Shown: positions 8,662 to 18,245, numbered from the stretch's first letter. The stretch: DNA of 64,000 nt from an uncultured Clostridia bacterium (GCA_947623505.1 CANQGT010000002.1:62001-126000); one strand, 5' to 3'. Notes: generated by a model from the letters alone, not told the origin. Translations and numbers: made by a program.

Positions 8662-10047
8662 TTAATCTCCGCTTTCGCGCCGTTCCTTTTTCAGCACCCA
8701 ATCTTTTTTGTTCGTCTGCCTCTGCCGCGCTATGGAAAGCGCGTTCGCGGGCACGTCCTCGGTTATGGTGGAGCCCGCCGCGGTGAACGCGTTTTCGCCT
8801 ATCTCAACGGGCGCGATAAGGTTTGTGTTGCAGCCGATAAAGGCGCCGTCGCCTATCTTGCAGCGGTGCTTGCTTTTCCCGTCGTAGTTTACCGTTACCG
8901 TGCCGCAGCCGAAGTTTACGTTTCTGCCGACGTCGGAATCGCCTATATAGGTGAGGTGCGCGCATTTCGTCCCCTCCCCTATATCCGAATTTTTTATCTC
9001 AACGAAATCGCCGATATGAACGCCTTTGCGAATCCTGCTTCCGGCTCTTATCTGAACGAAAGGCCCGCAGTCGGCATTGTCCTCGACCGTACTGTCGGTC
9101 AGCTTAACATTATCGAGCGTCACTCCGCTTCCGACAACGGAATTTTTTACAAAGCCGTTCGGCCCCACGGTGCAGTTTTCTCCGATAACAGTGTTTCCGA
9201 TGATAATCGTGTTCGGCAATATCGTTGTGCCCGCGCCTATTTCAACGTCCATACCTATCATAACGCCGTCGGCGCAGGGAATATCAACGCCGTTTTTCAT
9301 ATGCTTTTCGTTGATTTTTCTTCTCATTATCGTATTAAGGTCGGAAAGCTGCTTTCTGTCGTTCGCGCCGAGTATCACCTCGCTGTCCTCGCACACATAC
9401 GCGCCAGCGTTCTTTCCGCTTTCTATAAGTATGGCAAGGCAGTCCGTAAGATAATATTCGTGCTGAGCGTTGTTGTTTGTTATTTTTGAAAGGGCAAAAA
9501 GCAGATCCTCGCCGCGAAACCAGTATGTGCCGGCGTTTGATTCCCTGATTTTCTTTTCCTCTTCGTTAGCGTCCTTGTGCTCCACTATGCGCAGCAGAGT
9601 TCCGTTTTCGTCTCTCTTTATATGCCCTATGCCTTCGGTATCGTCAACGATGGCTGAAACGAGAGTTATGGAATTGCCGTTTTTAACGTGGTAATCGTAT
9701 GCCTTGTTTATCGTTTCAGCGTCCATAAGCGGGCCGTCGCCGTTCAAAATAAGTATTTCGTCTTTTTTATGCTTTTCTATAAAATTCCTTGCCGTCATAA
9801 CCGCGTGGCCGGTGCCGAGCTGCGGATTTTGGTAAGCCGTTTCGATATTGCTTTCACTTTTGAGATACTCCTCAACCGTGTCGTGACGGTAGCCCGTAAC
9901 AACGCAGAGGTTTTCACAGCCGGCGCTTTTTACCGCTCTTATAACATATCCGAGCATCGGTTCAAAAAGGACCTCGCACATAACCTTCGGCGATTCCGAT
10001 TTCATTCTTGTGCCCTTGCCGCCGGCAAGAATAACAGCGCACTTCAT
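8662..10047 (-). CDS. glmU: Bifunctional GlcNAc-1-phosphate uridyltransferase / glucosamine-1-phosphate acetyltransferase
   Basis: GlmU makes UDP-GlcNAc for peptidoglycan: acetyl-CoA-dependent acetylation of glucosamine-1-phosphate, then uridylylation. The protein is 461 aa, the normal length. The N-terminal Rossmann half has LAGGKGTRM (residues 8-16), NGDGPLM and the YYLTDC region. The C-terminal half, from about residue 250, is a left-handed beta-helix of hexapeptide repeats (IGMDVEIGAGTTI and onward) with the acetyltransferase segment AHLTYIGDSDVG. AAAGGAGA precedes the ATG. A promoter lies at 10118-10146. Confidence 0.96.
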   Translation of the reverse strand: MKCAVILAGGKGTRMKSESPKVMCEVLFEPMLGYVIRAVKSAGCENLCVVTGYRHDTVEEYLKSESNIETAYQNPQLGTGHAVMTARNFIEKHKKDEILILNGDGPLMDAETINKAYDYHVKNGNSITLVSAIVDDTEGIGHIKRDENGTLLRIVEHKDANEEEKKIRESNAGTYWFRGEDLLFALSKITNNNAQHEYYLTDCLAILIESGKNAGAYVCEDSEVILGANDRKQLSDLNTIMRRKINEKHMKNGVDIPCADGVMIGMDVEIGAGTTILPNTIIIGNTVIGENCTVGPNGFVKNSVVGSGVTLDNVKLTDSTVEDNADCGPFVQIRAGSRIRKGVHIGDFVEIKNSDIGEGTKCAHLTYIGDSDVGRNVNFGCGTVTVNYDGKSKHRCKIGDGAFIGCNTNLIAPVEIGENAFTAAGSTITEDVPANALSIARQRQTNKKDWVLKKERRESGD

Positions 10048-10117
10048 AGACTGTCTCTCCTTTATTCTTTAAAACTTAAATGCGGAAAACACACATAATA
10101 TATGTAACATTTATAAC

Positions 10118-10146
10118 ATTATATGTTAAAAATTTCATATTTTCAA
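10118..10146 (-). promoter_or_regulatory. glmU promoter
   Basis: On the minus strand there is a -35 TTGAAA (10141-10146), a 17-bp spacer and a -10 TATAAT (10118-10123), about 70 bp before the glmU start. Confidence 0.65.
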
Positions 10147-10184
10147 TAATATTTACAATAATGGGGCAATTTTCAAAAATATGT

Positions 10185-10213
10185 TTGTATTTTAAAAACT
10201 TGTGTGATATAAT
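10185..10213 (+). promoter_or_regulatory. Possible ppdK promoter
   Basis: A -10 TATAAT (10208-10213) lies 17 bp after a weak -35 TTGTAT (10185-10190). A hairpin of GGCAGG and CCTGCC lies between it and the gene, in the untranslated leader. Confidence 0.5.
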
Positions 10214-10307
10214 ACTACCGCAATATTACGGCGGGCAGGAAAAATGTATAAAATCGCCTGCCGGCGAAGTTTAAGAACAACAAAAAATTCAGGAGGTATT
10301 CTCAAAA

Positions 10308-12941
10308 ATGTCAAAAAAGTATTGTTATCTTTTTTCAGAGGGTAATGCCAATATGAGGGAGCTGCTCGGCGGTAAGGGCGCTAACCTTGCCGAAATGACC
10401 AATATCGGTCTCCCCGTTCCCCAGGGCTTCACCATCACAACGGAAGCGTGCACACAGTATTATGAGGACGGCAGAGAAATCAACGATGAAATTATGGCCG
10501 AGATCAACGAGTATATCGTGAAGATGGAGGAAATCACCGGCAAAAAGTTCGGCGACAAGGAAAATCCCCTTCTCGTTTCGGTTCGTTCCGGCGCGAGAGC
10601 GTCCATGCCCGGTATGATGGACACTATCCTCAACCTCGGTCTCAACGAGGACGTTGTTGAGGTAATCGCGGCAAAATCCGGCAACCCCAGATGGGCTTGG
10701 GACTGCTACAGAAGATTTATCCAAATGTATTCCGACGTTGTTATGGAAGTCGGCAAGAAGTATTTTGAGGAGCTCATCGACAAGATGAAGGCAAAGAAAG
10801 GCGTTGTTTACGACGTTGATCTCACCGCCGAGGATCTCAAAGAGCTCGCTTCGCAGTTTAAGGCCGAATATAAGGAAAAGATAGGCGTGGATTTCCCCGC
10901 CGACCCCAAGGAGCAGCTTATGGGCGCTATCAAGGCCGTTTTCCGTTCATGGGATAACCCCCGCGCGAACGTTTACCGCCGCGATAACGATATTCCGTAT
11001 TCATGGGGCACCGCCGTCAACGTTCAGTCAATGGCGTTCGGCAATATGGGCAACGACTGCGGCACCGGCGTTGCTTTCACCCGTGATCCCGCGACAGGCG
11101 AAAAGAAGCTTATGGGCGAATTTCTTATCAACGCTCAGGGCGAGGACGTTGTTGCCGGCGTTCGCACCCCCATGCCCATCGCCAAAATGGCGGAGGAATT
11201 TCCCGAGGCGTTCGCTCAGTTCAAGAGCGTTTGCGAAACTCTTGAAAATCACTACAGAGATATGCAGGATATGGAATTCACCGTTGAGAATAAGAAGCTC
11301 TATATGCTCCAGACGCGTAACGGCAAGAGAACGGCTCAGGCCGCTTTACAGATCGCCTGCGACCTTGTTGACGAGGGTATGAGGACTCCCCAGGAGGCCG
11401 TTGAGATGATAGACCCCCGTAACCTTGACACACTTCTTCATCCCCAGTTTGACGCCGCCGAGCTTAAGGCAGCCACACCGATGGGCAAGGGTCTCGGCGC
11501 TTCACCCGGCGCGGCCTGCGGAAGAATCGTGTTCACGGCGGACGACGCTGTCGCTTGGAATGAAAAGGGCGAAAAGGTAGTTCTTGTTCGTCTTGAGACA
11601 TCCCCCGAAGATATAACGGGTATGAAGGCCTCTCAGGGCATACTCACCGTTCGCGGAGGTATGACCTCTCACGCCGCCGTTGTTGCCCGCGGTATGGGCA
11701 CCTGCTGCGTATCGGGCTGCGGCGATATAACAATGGACGAGGAAAACAAAAAGTTCACCCTCGCGGGCAAGACCTATCACGAGGGAGATTATATTTCGAT
11801 AGACGGCTCAACCGGCAATATCTATGACGGTATCATTCCCACGGTTGACGCTACGATAGCCGGCACGTTCGGAAGAATTATGGCTTGGGCGGACGAGTTC
11901 AGAACTCTGAAGGTACGCACAAACGCCGATACTCCGGCGGACGCGAAGAAGGCAAGAGAGCTCGGAGCGGAAGGCATCGGTCTCTGCCGCACGGAGCATA
12001 TGTTCTTTGAGGAGGACAGGATCGCCGCGTTCCGCGAGATGATATGCGCCGATACCGTTGAGGAGAGAGAGGCGGCTCTCGAAAAAATACTGCCCTATCA
12101 GCAGGGAGATTTCGAGAAACTTTACGAGGCTCTTGAAGGCTGCCCCGTAACGATTCGTTTCCTTGATCCTCCGCTTCATGAATTTGTTCCCACCGAAGAG
12201 GACGATATCAAAAAGCTTGCCGACGCTCAGGGCAAATCCGTTGAGGATATCAAGGCCATAATCACTTCTCTTCACGAGTTCAACCCGATGATGGGTCACC
12301 GCGGACTTCGTCTTGCCGTAACCTATCCCGAGATAGCGAAGATGCAGACGAAAGCGGTTATCCGCGCCGCCATCAACGTTCAGAAGGCTCACCCCGAATG
12401 GAACGTGGCTCCCGAGATTATGATCCCGCTTGCCTGCGACACCAAAGAGCTCAAATATGTTAAAGATATAGTAGTTGCCACCGCCGACGCGGAGATTGCC
12501 GCCGCGGGCGTTGAAATGAAGTATGAAGTAGGCACGATGATAGAGATCCCCCGCGCGGCTCTCACCGCCGGAGAGATTGCCAAGGAGGCGGAGTTCTTCT
12601 GCTTCGGCACGAACGATCTTACTCAGATGACCTACGGCTTCAGCCGCGACGACGCGGGCAAGTTCCTTGACGCGTATTACGACGTTAAGATATTTGAAAA
12701 CGATCCGTTCGCCAAGCTCGACACAGTCGGCGTAGGCCAGCTTATGAAGATGGCCGTTAAGAACGGCAAGGCAACACGTCCGTCTCTCCACTGCGGCATC
12801 TGCGGTGAGCACGGCGGCGATCCGAGCTCGGTAAAATTCTGCCACGAGATCGGCCTCGATTACGTTTCCTGCTCTCCGTTCCGCGTTCCGATAGCCCGCC
12901 TTGCCGCCGCGCAGGCCGCTATCGAAAGCAAGAAAGACTGA
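10308..12941 (+). CDS. ppdK: Pyruvate, phosphate dikinase
   Basis: PPDK interconverts pyruvate, ATP and phosphate with PEP, AMP and pyrophosphate. In anaerobic clostridia it serves glycolysis or gluconeogenesis together with PEP carboxykinase, also encoded here. The protein is 877 aa. The N-terminal ATP-grasp half starts GGKGANLAEM. The swivelling phosphohistidine domain has His455 in GGMTSHAAVVARGMGT, the same number as the Clostridium symbiosum enzyme. The C-terminal PEP/pyruvate barrel has GLCRTEHMFF, and LHCGICGEHGGDP carries the catalytic Cys. A perfect AGGAGGT lies upstream. The codon set is strongly biased, as in highly expressed genes. Confidence 0.97.
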   Translation: MSKKYCYLFSEGNANMRELLGGKGANLAEMTNIGLPVPQGFTITTEACTQYYEDGREINDEIMAEINEYIVKMEEITGKKFGDKENPLLVSVRSGARASMPGMMDTILNLGLNEDVVEVIAAKSGNPRWAWDCYRRFIQMYSDVVMEVGKKYFEELIDKMKAKKGVVYDVDLTAEDLKELASQFKAEYKEKIGVDFPADPKEQLMGAIKAVFRSWDNPRANVYRRDNDIPYSWGTAVNVQSMAFGNMGNDCGTGVAFTRDPATGEKKLMGEFLINAQGEDVVAGVRTPMPIAKMAEEFPEAFAQFKSVCETLENHYRDMQDMEFTVENKKLYMLQTRNGKRTAQAALQIACDLVDEGMRTPQEAVEMIDPRNLDTLLHPQFDAAELKAATPMGKGLGASPGAACGRIVFTADDAVAWNEKGEKVVLVRLETSPEDITGMKASQGILTVRGGMTSHAAVVARGMGTCCVSGCGDITMDEENKKFTLAGKTYHEGDYISIDGSTGNIYDGIIPTVDATIAGTFGRIMAWADEFRTLKVRTNADTPADAKKARELGAEGIGLCRTEHMFFEEDRIAAFREMICADTVEEREAALEKILPYQQGDFEKLYEALEGCPVTIRFLDPPLHEFVPTEEDDIKKLADAQGKSVEDIKAIITSLHEFNPMMGHRGLRLAVTYPEIAKMQTKAVIRAAINVQKAHPEWNVAPEIMIPLACDTKELKYVKDIVVATADAEIAAAGVEMKYEVGTMIEIPRAALTAGEIAKEAEFFCFGTNDLTQMTYGFSRDDAGKFLDAYYDVKIFENDPFAKLDTVGVGQLMKMAVKNGKATRPSLHCGICGEHGGDPSSVKFCHEIGLDYVSCSPFRVPIARLAAAQAAIESKKD

Positions 12942-13013
12942 TTTAAAGTTTTAGGCAATGTAAATCGAACGCGCGCCGGTTTTCGGCGGCAGAAATCAGC
13001 ATAAAGCAAACTT

Positions 13014-13055
13014 ACAGGTATGTTATTGAAAAATAGCATACCTGTTTTATTTTTG
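13014..13055 (+). terminator. Strong terminator after ppdK, left border of the phage cassette
   Basis: ACAGGTATGTTATT (13014-13027) pairs with AATAGCATACCTGT (13032-13045), with one G-T pair and a GAAA tetraloop, followed by TTTTATTTTT. It separates ppdK from the phage-derived genes. Confidence 0.9.
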
Positions 13056-13197
13056 CCCGTTAAAAATAGCCTTTTTGTGAATAAAAAAATAAATTCGGGC
13101 GAAAAAAGAGTATTTTATAGCGTTTTTTGGCTATATTTTTTGATTTTCGCTCATTTTACGGAGGGGATTCTCTCAAATAAAGCATTTAGGAGGAGCT
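13056..13197 (+). promoter_or_regulatory. Leader of the phage cassette; no clear promoter
   Basis: An AT-rich 142-bp stretch between the ppdK terminator and the first cassette gene. A -10-like TATATT and a small hairpin of TATAGC with GCTATA are present, but no convincing -35/-10 pair for the housekeeping sigma factor can be read. A strong ribosome site, TAGGAGGAG, ends it. The cassette promoter must lie here unless ppdK transcription reads through. Confidence 0.35.
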
Positions 13198-13533
13198 ATG
13201 GGAAGAAGAAAAAAGAAAACGGCGGAGGAAGAGGTACGCGACGGCTTAAGGCGCCTTGCCTTCGGAGAAATACATGACGCGGTACTTCTTTTATTTGCCG
13301 ACGAAAGCGAAATACTCGAAAAGCTGGGCGAGCTCGATCTTTTTAACGTAAGTGAGATCAAACGGCCAAAGGGCGGTGGCATGGAGATCAAATTTTTCGA
13401 CAGGATAAGGGCGCTTGAAAAATTAAAAGACTCGAAAAACGAGACTCCTGCTCAGCCGTTCGGTTTTTACAGGGCGTTGGAGGAAAGCGTGAAAAACGCG
13501 CGGCTCGCGTTTGACGATGACTGCGATGAATGA
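13198..13533 (+). CDS. Putative terminase small subunit or DNA-packaging accessory protein
   Basis: A 111-aa charged protein with a basic N-terminus (MGRRKKKTAEEE), a helical middle and an acidic tail (FDDDCDE). No domain is certain by eye. It is called from position: first gene of the cassette, overlapping the terminase large subunit, where the small subunit sits in PBSX-like phages. In that role it would recognise the DNA to be packaged. AGGAGGAG lies 6 nt before the ATG. Confidence 0.5.
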   Translation: MGRRKKKTAEEEVRDGLRRLAFGEIHDAVLLLFADESEILEKLGELDLFNVSEIKRPKGGGMEIKFFDRIRALEKLKDSKNETPAQPFGFYRALEESVKNARLAFDDDCDE

Positions 13534-14785
13534 TTTCGCCGCCTTTTCAAAAAAGCAGCTTGCCGTGCTGACTTGGTGGTGCGAAACGAGCCCCGTTAAG
13601 GGAAAAAACGGAATAATCTGCGACGGCGCGGTGAGGTCGGGGAAAACTCTTTGTATGAGCATATCCTTTGTTTGCTGGGCGTTTTATAATTTCAGCGACA
13701 CCTCGTTTGCCCTTTGCGGAAAGACCGTTACTTCCCTTAAACGCAACGTTGTAACGCCGCTTATCGGGCATCTTACTTCCCTCGGCTTCGGCTGCGATTA
13801 CAGAATGAGCAGAAATCTGCTTGAGATAGAAAAGGCGGGCGTGAAAAACCGTTTCTATCTCTTCGGCGGCAGAGACGAATCCTCGGCGTCGCTCATACAG
13901 GGTATGACGCTCGGAGGAGTTCTGCTGGACGAGGCGGCGCTTATGCCGCGTTCGTTTGTTGAGCAGGCGCTGGCGCGCTGCTCGCTCGAAAACGCCAAAT
14001 TCTGGTTCAACTGCAATCCGGAGCACCCGTTTCACTGGTTTTATCTTGAATGGATAAAAAAAAGAGAATCCAAAAATATGCTTTATATTCATTTCAGAAT
14101 GGAGGATAACCCCTCCCTGTCCGCCGCCGTTATAAACAGATACAAAAATCTTTACAGCGGAGCCTTTTACGAAAGGTTTATCGACGGCAGATGGGTGGCC
14201 GCCGACGGACTCGTTTACCCGATGTTCAACGGCGATACCCATGTGAAAAAAAGTGAAAAAGGCGTGTTTTCATCGTATTATATGTCCTGCGATTACGGCA
14301 CGGTAAACCCCTTTTCTCTCGGGCTGTGGGGAAAGGCGGAGGACGGCTGGTTTCGCATAGACGAATTTTATCACAGCAGCAGGGACAGCGGCGTTCAGCT
14401 TACCGACGAGGAGTATTATCTGCGTCTGAAAGAACTTGCGGGCGATAAAAAAATCGAGGCGGTTGTCGTGGACCCGTCCGCCGCAAGCTTTATCGAGCTG
14501 ATAAAGCGGCGCGGCGAATTTAAGGTAGTCAAGGCAAAAAACGACGTGCTTAAAGGAATAAATTACGTTTGCACGGCGCTTAAAAACGGCGAGATATTTT
14601 TTTACCCCGAATGCTGCGACACGATACGCGAATTTTCCGTTTACAGATGGGATAACGGAATAAAAAGAGACGCGCCGAAAAAAGAAAACGATCACGCGAT
14701 GGACGACGTTCGCTATTTCGTTTCAACCGTTTTGTACGGCGGTGACGGAGAGGACGCGTTTTCCGTCGCGGTGGAAAGGAAGTGA
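13517..14785 (+). CDS. Phage terminase large subunit (PBSX/Terminase_3 type)
   Basis: This is the packaging motor: ATPase that drives DNA into the prohead, and nuclease that cuts it. About 422 aa. The Walker A-like loop is GAVRSGKT near residue 37, and a Walker B-like segment is GGVLLDEAALMP. The C-terminal RNase H-like nuclease starts MSCDYGTVNPFSLGLW and continues AVVVDPSAASFIEL, with the acidic DDVRYFVST near the end. All expected motifs are intact. ATG 13517 overlaps the upstream gene; ATG 13526 or TTG 13511 are alternatives. A working motor argues against simple decay. Confidence 0.9.
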   Translation: MTAMNDFAAFSKKQLAVLTWWCETSPVKGKNGIICDGAVRSGKTLCMSISFVCWAFYNFSDTSFALCGKTVTSLKRNVVTPLIGHLTSLGFGCDYRMSRNLLEIEKAGVKNRFYLFGGRDESSASLIQGMTLGGVLLDEAALMPRSFVEQALARCSLENAKFWFNCNPEHPFHWFYLEWIKKRESKNMLYIHFRMEDNPSLSAAVINRYKNLYSGAFYERFIDGRWVAADGLVYPMFNGDTHVKKSEKGVFSSYYMSCDYGTVNPFSLGLWGKAEDGWFRIDEFYHSSRDSGVQLTDEEYYLRLKELAGDKKIEAVVVDPSAASFIELIKRRGEFKVVKAKNDVLKGINYVCTALKNGEIFFYPECCDTIREFSVYRWDNGIKRDAPKKENDHAMDDVRYFVSTVLYGGDGEDAFSVAVERK

Positions 14786-14789
14786 AGAT

Positions 14790-15917
14790 TTGGGCTTGTT
14801 TCGCAGAGATAAAAAAGCGGGCGAACGCCGCGGAGCCGCGGCGGTTCAGACGAGTACGCGTTCCAATCATCCCTATTGGCAGCTTGCGTCCGCCTCTCTC
14901 GGCGCGGGCAGCAGAATATATTCGTCTCTGCGCGAAGCCGTGCCGATAATAGACGCGGCGCTGTCGAAAATCGTAAGGCTCTGCGAAGGCTTTCATTTTG
15001 AAACGGGAAGTCCCGCGTTGGATGTGGATATAAACGCTTTTTTTGAAAGCATAAACGTCGGCGGAAATCAAACGGGCATAGACGCGTTTGTTTCCACTTA
15101 TCTCAACGAGCTGCTCACTTACGGCTCGGCGGTGGGCGAAATTATCGCCGACGATCGTAATTTTTACGCGCTCTATAACGGAGAGCCGGAGGCGCTTGAA
15201 GTCAAAAGGGCGGCGAACGGGATAGATCCGGTGTTTTACAACGGCAGCGAGCCTGTCGCCCGCCAAGAGCTTATACTGTTCTCGGCGCTTAATCCGGAGC
15301 CGGGCAAGCTGCTCGGCACAAGCCTGCTGCGCGGTCTGCCGTTTGTTTCAAATATTCTTCTGACGATATACAATACCGTCGGCGAGAATTGGGAGCACGC
15401 GGGAAATCTAAGATATGCCGTGACCTATAAGCCTCAGTCGGAAAGCGGCGACGCGACGGGCGCTAAGGAGCGAGCCGAGCAAATGGCGAGCGCGTGGCGC
15501 GAGGCGATGAGCAGCCGCGATTCCGTTAAGGATTTTGTTGCCGTGGGCGACGTTTCCGTAAAAGTAATAGGAGCCGACTGCAATGTTTTGGACAGCGAGA
15601 TACCCGTTAAGCAGCTTTTGGAGCAAATCATCGCCAAAACAGGGCTTCCGCCGTATATGCTCGGGCTCAACTGGTCCACCACGGAGCGTATGAGCACTCA
15701 GCAGGCGGATATTTTAACGACCGAGCTGGAGGCATACAGACGCATACTGACGCCGATACTGATGAAAATAGGCAGAAAATACCTTGAACTGAATGGGATA
15801 CCTTCATCTCTTGAGGTGGTTTGGGACAGCATAACGCTCCAGGACGAAACGGAGCTTGCAAGGGCAAGGCTCTACGACGCCCAGACCGAGAAAATTTTAA
15901 AGGAGGTCTACGCTTGA
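14790..15917 (+). CDS. Phage portal protein
   Basis: Forms the dodecameric ring at one capsid vertex through which DNA enters and leaves. 375 aa, somewhat shorter than most portals. The start TTG 14790 is chosen because it gives the usual MGLFRRDKK beginning and follows AAAGGAAG; it lies 4 nt after the terminase stop. Typical elements are TYGSAVGEIIADD, GLPPYMLGL and STTERMSTQQADILTTELEAYR near the C-terminus. The stop overlaps the TTG of the protease gene. Confidence 0.88.
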   Translation: MGLFRRDKKAGERRGAAAVQTSTRSNHPYWQLASASLGAGSRIYSSLREAVPIIDAALSKIVRLCEGFHFETGSPALDVDINAFFESINVGGNQTGIDAFVSTYLNELLTYGSAVGEIIADDRNFYALYNGEPEALEVKRAANGIDPVFYNGSEPVARQELILFSALNPEPGKLLGTSLLRGLPFVSNILLTIYNTVGENWEHAGNLRYAVTYKPQSESGDATGAKERAEQMASAWREAMSSRDSVKDFVAVGDVSVKVIGADCNVLDSEIPVKQLLEQIIAKTGLPPYMLGLNWSTTERMSTQQADILTTELEAYRRILTPILMKIGRKYLELNGIPSSLEVVWDSITLQDETELARARLYDAQTEKILKEVYA

Positions 15918-16882
15918 GAGACGGTTATATAGAAAAAAGCTATGCTCCTGAGCAGGAGGATATGGAAAAAATAAGGCGCTTTACGAGGAAGGATTTTTCC
16001 GAGGAAGAGCTTTATGTTTTCGGCCTTATACTTTGCAGCAACGATATAGACAGGGATTTTGAAAAATTCTCCGTTTCCGCGCTTGAGGGGCTCGCGAAGA
16101 TGTTTATAGGCAAAACGGGAATACGCGACCATTCAATGAGATCCTCGGATCAAACGGCGCGCATTTTCGACGCGTGGGTGGAAGCCGTGCCCGGCAAAAA
16201 AACGGCGGACGGAGAAGCTCTTTTTGTTTTGAGAGCCAAGGCTTATATGGTGAGAAACGACGAAAACGCTTCGCTTATCACCGATATAGACGCGGGAATA
16301 AAAAAAGAGGTCTCCGTTTCCTGCTCAATGGCATCGTGCGTTTGCTCAATATGCGGCGAAAGCAAAAAAAGCGGCAAATGCAATCATATAAACGGCAGGG
16401 AATACAACGGCAAAATTTGCTGCGGTGTACTCAGCGAACCCGCCGACGCGTATGAATGGAGCTTCGTCGCGGTGCCCGCGCAGCGTGACGCGGGAATAAC
16501 AAAATCATTCGATGCGGCAAAGAAAGAGGTCAATATGGACGAAATAAAAAAGAGCCTGAAAAACGCCAATGGGGAAACGCTCCTTACGGGCGCTCAGGCA
16601 AGAAAGCTTTACGATTATATAGAGGAAAAAGAAGCTCTCGCCGGCCTCGGCGAAGAGTATAAAAAGGCGCTCGTAAAGGAGCTGGTAACGCTCTGCGCGA
16701 AATCGATCCCGTCAATGGATCTCAAGGTTTTCGGCGGAGTGGCGGAGGTTATGACCGTTAAAGAGCTTCAAAGCTTTAAGGCGGCTTTTGAGAAGCAGCA
16801 GGCTGCCGAAAATATGCCGTCTCCCCAGCTTTCGAGGGCGCAGAAAAAAGCCAAAAACGATTTAAACGAATTTAAAATCTAA
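15914..16882 (+). CDS. Prohead maturation protease with C-terminal scaffold-like region and a Cys/His cluster
   Basis: 322 aa. The first 210 residues resemble the HK97/XkdF-type serine prohead protease: His73 in GIRDHSM, Ser134/136 in KKEVSVSC, and YEWSFVAVPAQRDAGI, a typical strand after the active site. Such enzymes trim capsid and scaffold during assembly. Residues about 240-322 are helical and charged, fitting a fused scaffold. Unusually, Cys137, 142, 144, 147, 156, His158 and Cys169/170 form a zinc-finger-like cluster beside the active site. The start is TTG 15914 with AGGAGG 7 nt upstream; longer frames to the left lack a ribosome site. Confidence 0.75.
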   Translation: MRDGYIEKSYAPEQEDMEKIRRFTRKDFSEEELYVFGLILCSNDIDRDFEKFSVSALEGLAKMFIGKTGIRDHSMRSSDQTARIFDAWVEAVPGKKTADGEALFVLRAKAYMVRNDENASLITDIDAGIKKEVSVSCSMASCVCSICGESKKSGKCNHINGREYNGKICCGVLSEPADAYEWSFVAVPAQRDAGITKSFDAAKKEVNMDEIKKSLKNANGETLLTGAQARKLYDYIEEKEALAGLGEEYKKALVKELVTLCAKSIPSMDLKVFGGVAEVMTVKELQSFKAAFEKQQAAENMPSPQLSRAQKKAKNDLNEFKI

Positions 16883-16894
16883 GGAGGATTTGAT

Positions 16895-17236
16895 ATGTCA
16901 TTTTCATTTAAGGGCTACGGCGAAAACGTGCTCACGTTTCCGACAAAGCTTACTCAGGCAGGCATTCCCGTTGAGGTCGGCGCAAACAGCGTTGTTTCAA
17001 AGGCTGCGGCGGATAAGGATTTTATCGGCGTGACTTCATACGCAGACGGCGAGCTTGCCGGCGTTATTCTTAACGGCTATGTGGAACTGCCTTACACCGG
17101 CACCGCGCCCGCGTTCGGCTTCAGCGCGCTTGCCGCGAACGGAACGGGCGGAGTCAAAACGGCTTCCTCGGCAACTCATTTTGTAAAGGTCATAAAAGTG
17201 GATACCTCGAAAAAGACGGTAGGCTTTATTCTTTGA
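16895..17236 (+). CDS. Capsid decoration (cement) protein candidate
   Basis: A 113-aa protein, beta-rich and Gly/Ala/Val-rich, with GVTSYADGELAGVILNGYVE. This looks like the small trimeric decoration proteins encoded directly before the major capsid gene in many HK97-fold phages (DUF2190/gpD-like). These clamp the mature shell. A perfect AAGGAGG lies 9 nt before the ATG. The role is inferred from size, composition and position. Confidence 0.6.
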   Translation: MSFSFKGYGENVLTFPTKLTQAGIPVEVGANSVVSKAAADKDFIGVTSYADGELAGVILNGYVELPYTGTAPAFGFSALAANGTGGVKTASSATHFVKVIKVDTSKKTVGFIL

Positions 17237-17252
17237 TGAAAGGAGAAAAACA

Positions 17253-18245
17253 ATGGCATTTGACAATATAAGGCTTGAAAAAGGACTTTATTCAACTTCA
17301 AAGGGATTTACGGCTTCGCTTGAGGAGCTTGATCCCTCGGAAAATTACATCGGCACCGATTTTGAGGGACTGGACGCGTATCAGCGCCAGCTCAAGCGTT
17401 TTGATATAAAGGTTTCCGGCTCCGGCTCGGATTCCGTTTCAAAATTCTTTCAAACTGCCGATTCCGCGGCGCTTTTTCCCGAATACATTTCCCGCGCCGT
17501 TCAGCAGGGGCTTGAGGAGGCGGATATTCTTCCCAAGATAATCGCCACCACAACGAACATAGATTCGCTTGATTACAGGGCTATCGAAAGTGTGCCGGAG
17601 CAGGAGGATAAAGAGCTTGCCGCCGTTGCCGAGGGCGCGAAGATACCCGAAACGACGGTGAAAACAAAGGATAAGCTCACCAAACTCCATAAGAGAGGCC
17701 GAATGCTTGTCGCTTCATACGAGGCCATAAAATTCCAAAAGCTGGATCTCTTCACCGTAACGCTCAGGCAGATAGGCGCGTATATCGCGCGCACTCAGCT
17801 TGCGGACGCCCTCGCGGCCATTTCGGAAAACGAGGGAACCGAGAAAATTCAGCTCAGCGGAAAAGTCGGATATGAAAATCTCGTTGCGCTTTGGGACAAG
17901 CTCTCGCCCTACAAATTAACGGCAATAGTAGCGTCTTCAAGCGCCGTGGCCGATATGCTCGGAATAACCGAATTTAAGGATTCAAACGCCGGCCAGAACT
18001 TTCACGGCACGGGCAGAATGATAACGCCGTTCGGCGCGGAGGTGCTCAAGGCGGGAAATCTGACAGGCAAGGTGCTGTACGCTATTGACAGCTCGGCCGC
18101 TCTTGAAAAGGTTCAGGCGGGCGGAGTCGTAACAGAGTACGACAAGATAATAGACCGCCAGCTTGAAAGAGCCGCGATTACCGCGACCGCCGGCTTTTCG
18201 CCCATCTTTTCAGACGCCGCGAAAATGCTGACTCTTACCGATTAA
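17253..18245 (+). CDS. Major capsid protein, HK97 fold
   Basis: 330 aa. A helical N-terminal arm (about 1-95) precedes the shell domain, with FPEYISRAVQQGLEEADILP, a common start of the mature core, and RGRMLVASYEAIKFQKLDLF. The C-terminal part has FGAEVLKAGNLTGKVLYAID and ends AAITATAGFSPIFSDAAKML. This agrees with PBSX XkdG-like capsid proteins. The frame is intact and preceded by AAAGGAG. It is the structural core of the cassette. Confidence 0.85.
   Translation: MAFDNIRLEKGLYSTSKGFTASLEELDPSENYIGTDFEGLDAYQRQLKRFDIKVSGSGSDSVSKFFQTADSAALFPEYISRAVQQGLEEADILPKIIATTTNIDSLDYRAIESVPEQEDKELAAVAEGAKIPETTVKTKDKLTKLHKRGRMLVASYEAIKFQKLDLFTVTLRQIGAYIARTQLADALAAISENEGTEKIQLSGKVGYENLVALWDKLSPYKLTAIVASSSAVADMLGITEFKDSNAGQNFHGTGRMITPFGAEVLKAGNLTGKVLYAIDSSAALEKVQAGGVVTEYDKIIDRQLERAAITATAGFSPIFSDAAKMLTLTD

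Noticed and set aside
11808..12845. A 345-codon minus-strand frame inside ppdK
   Set aside because: Shadow of ppdK, which has all catalytic motifs in the plus frame.
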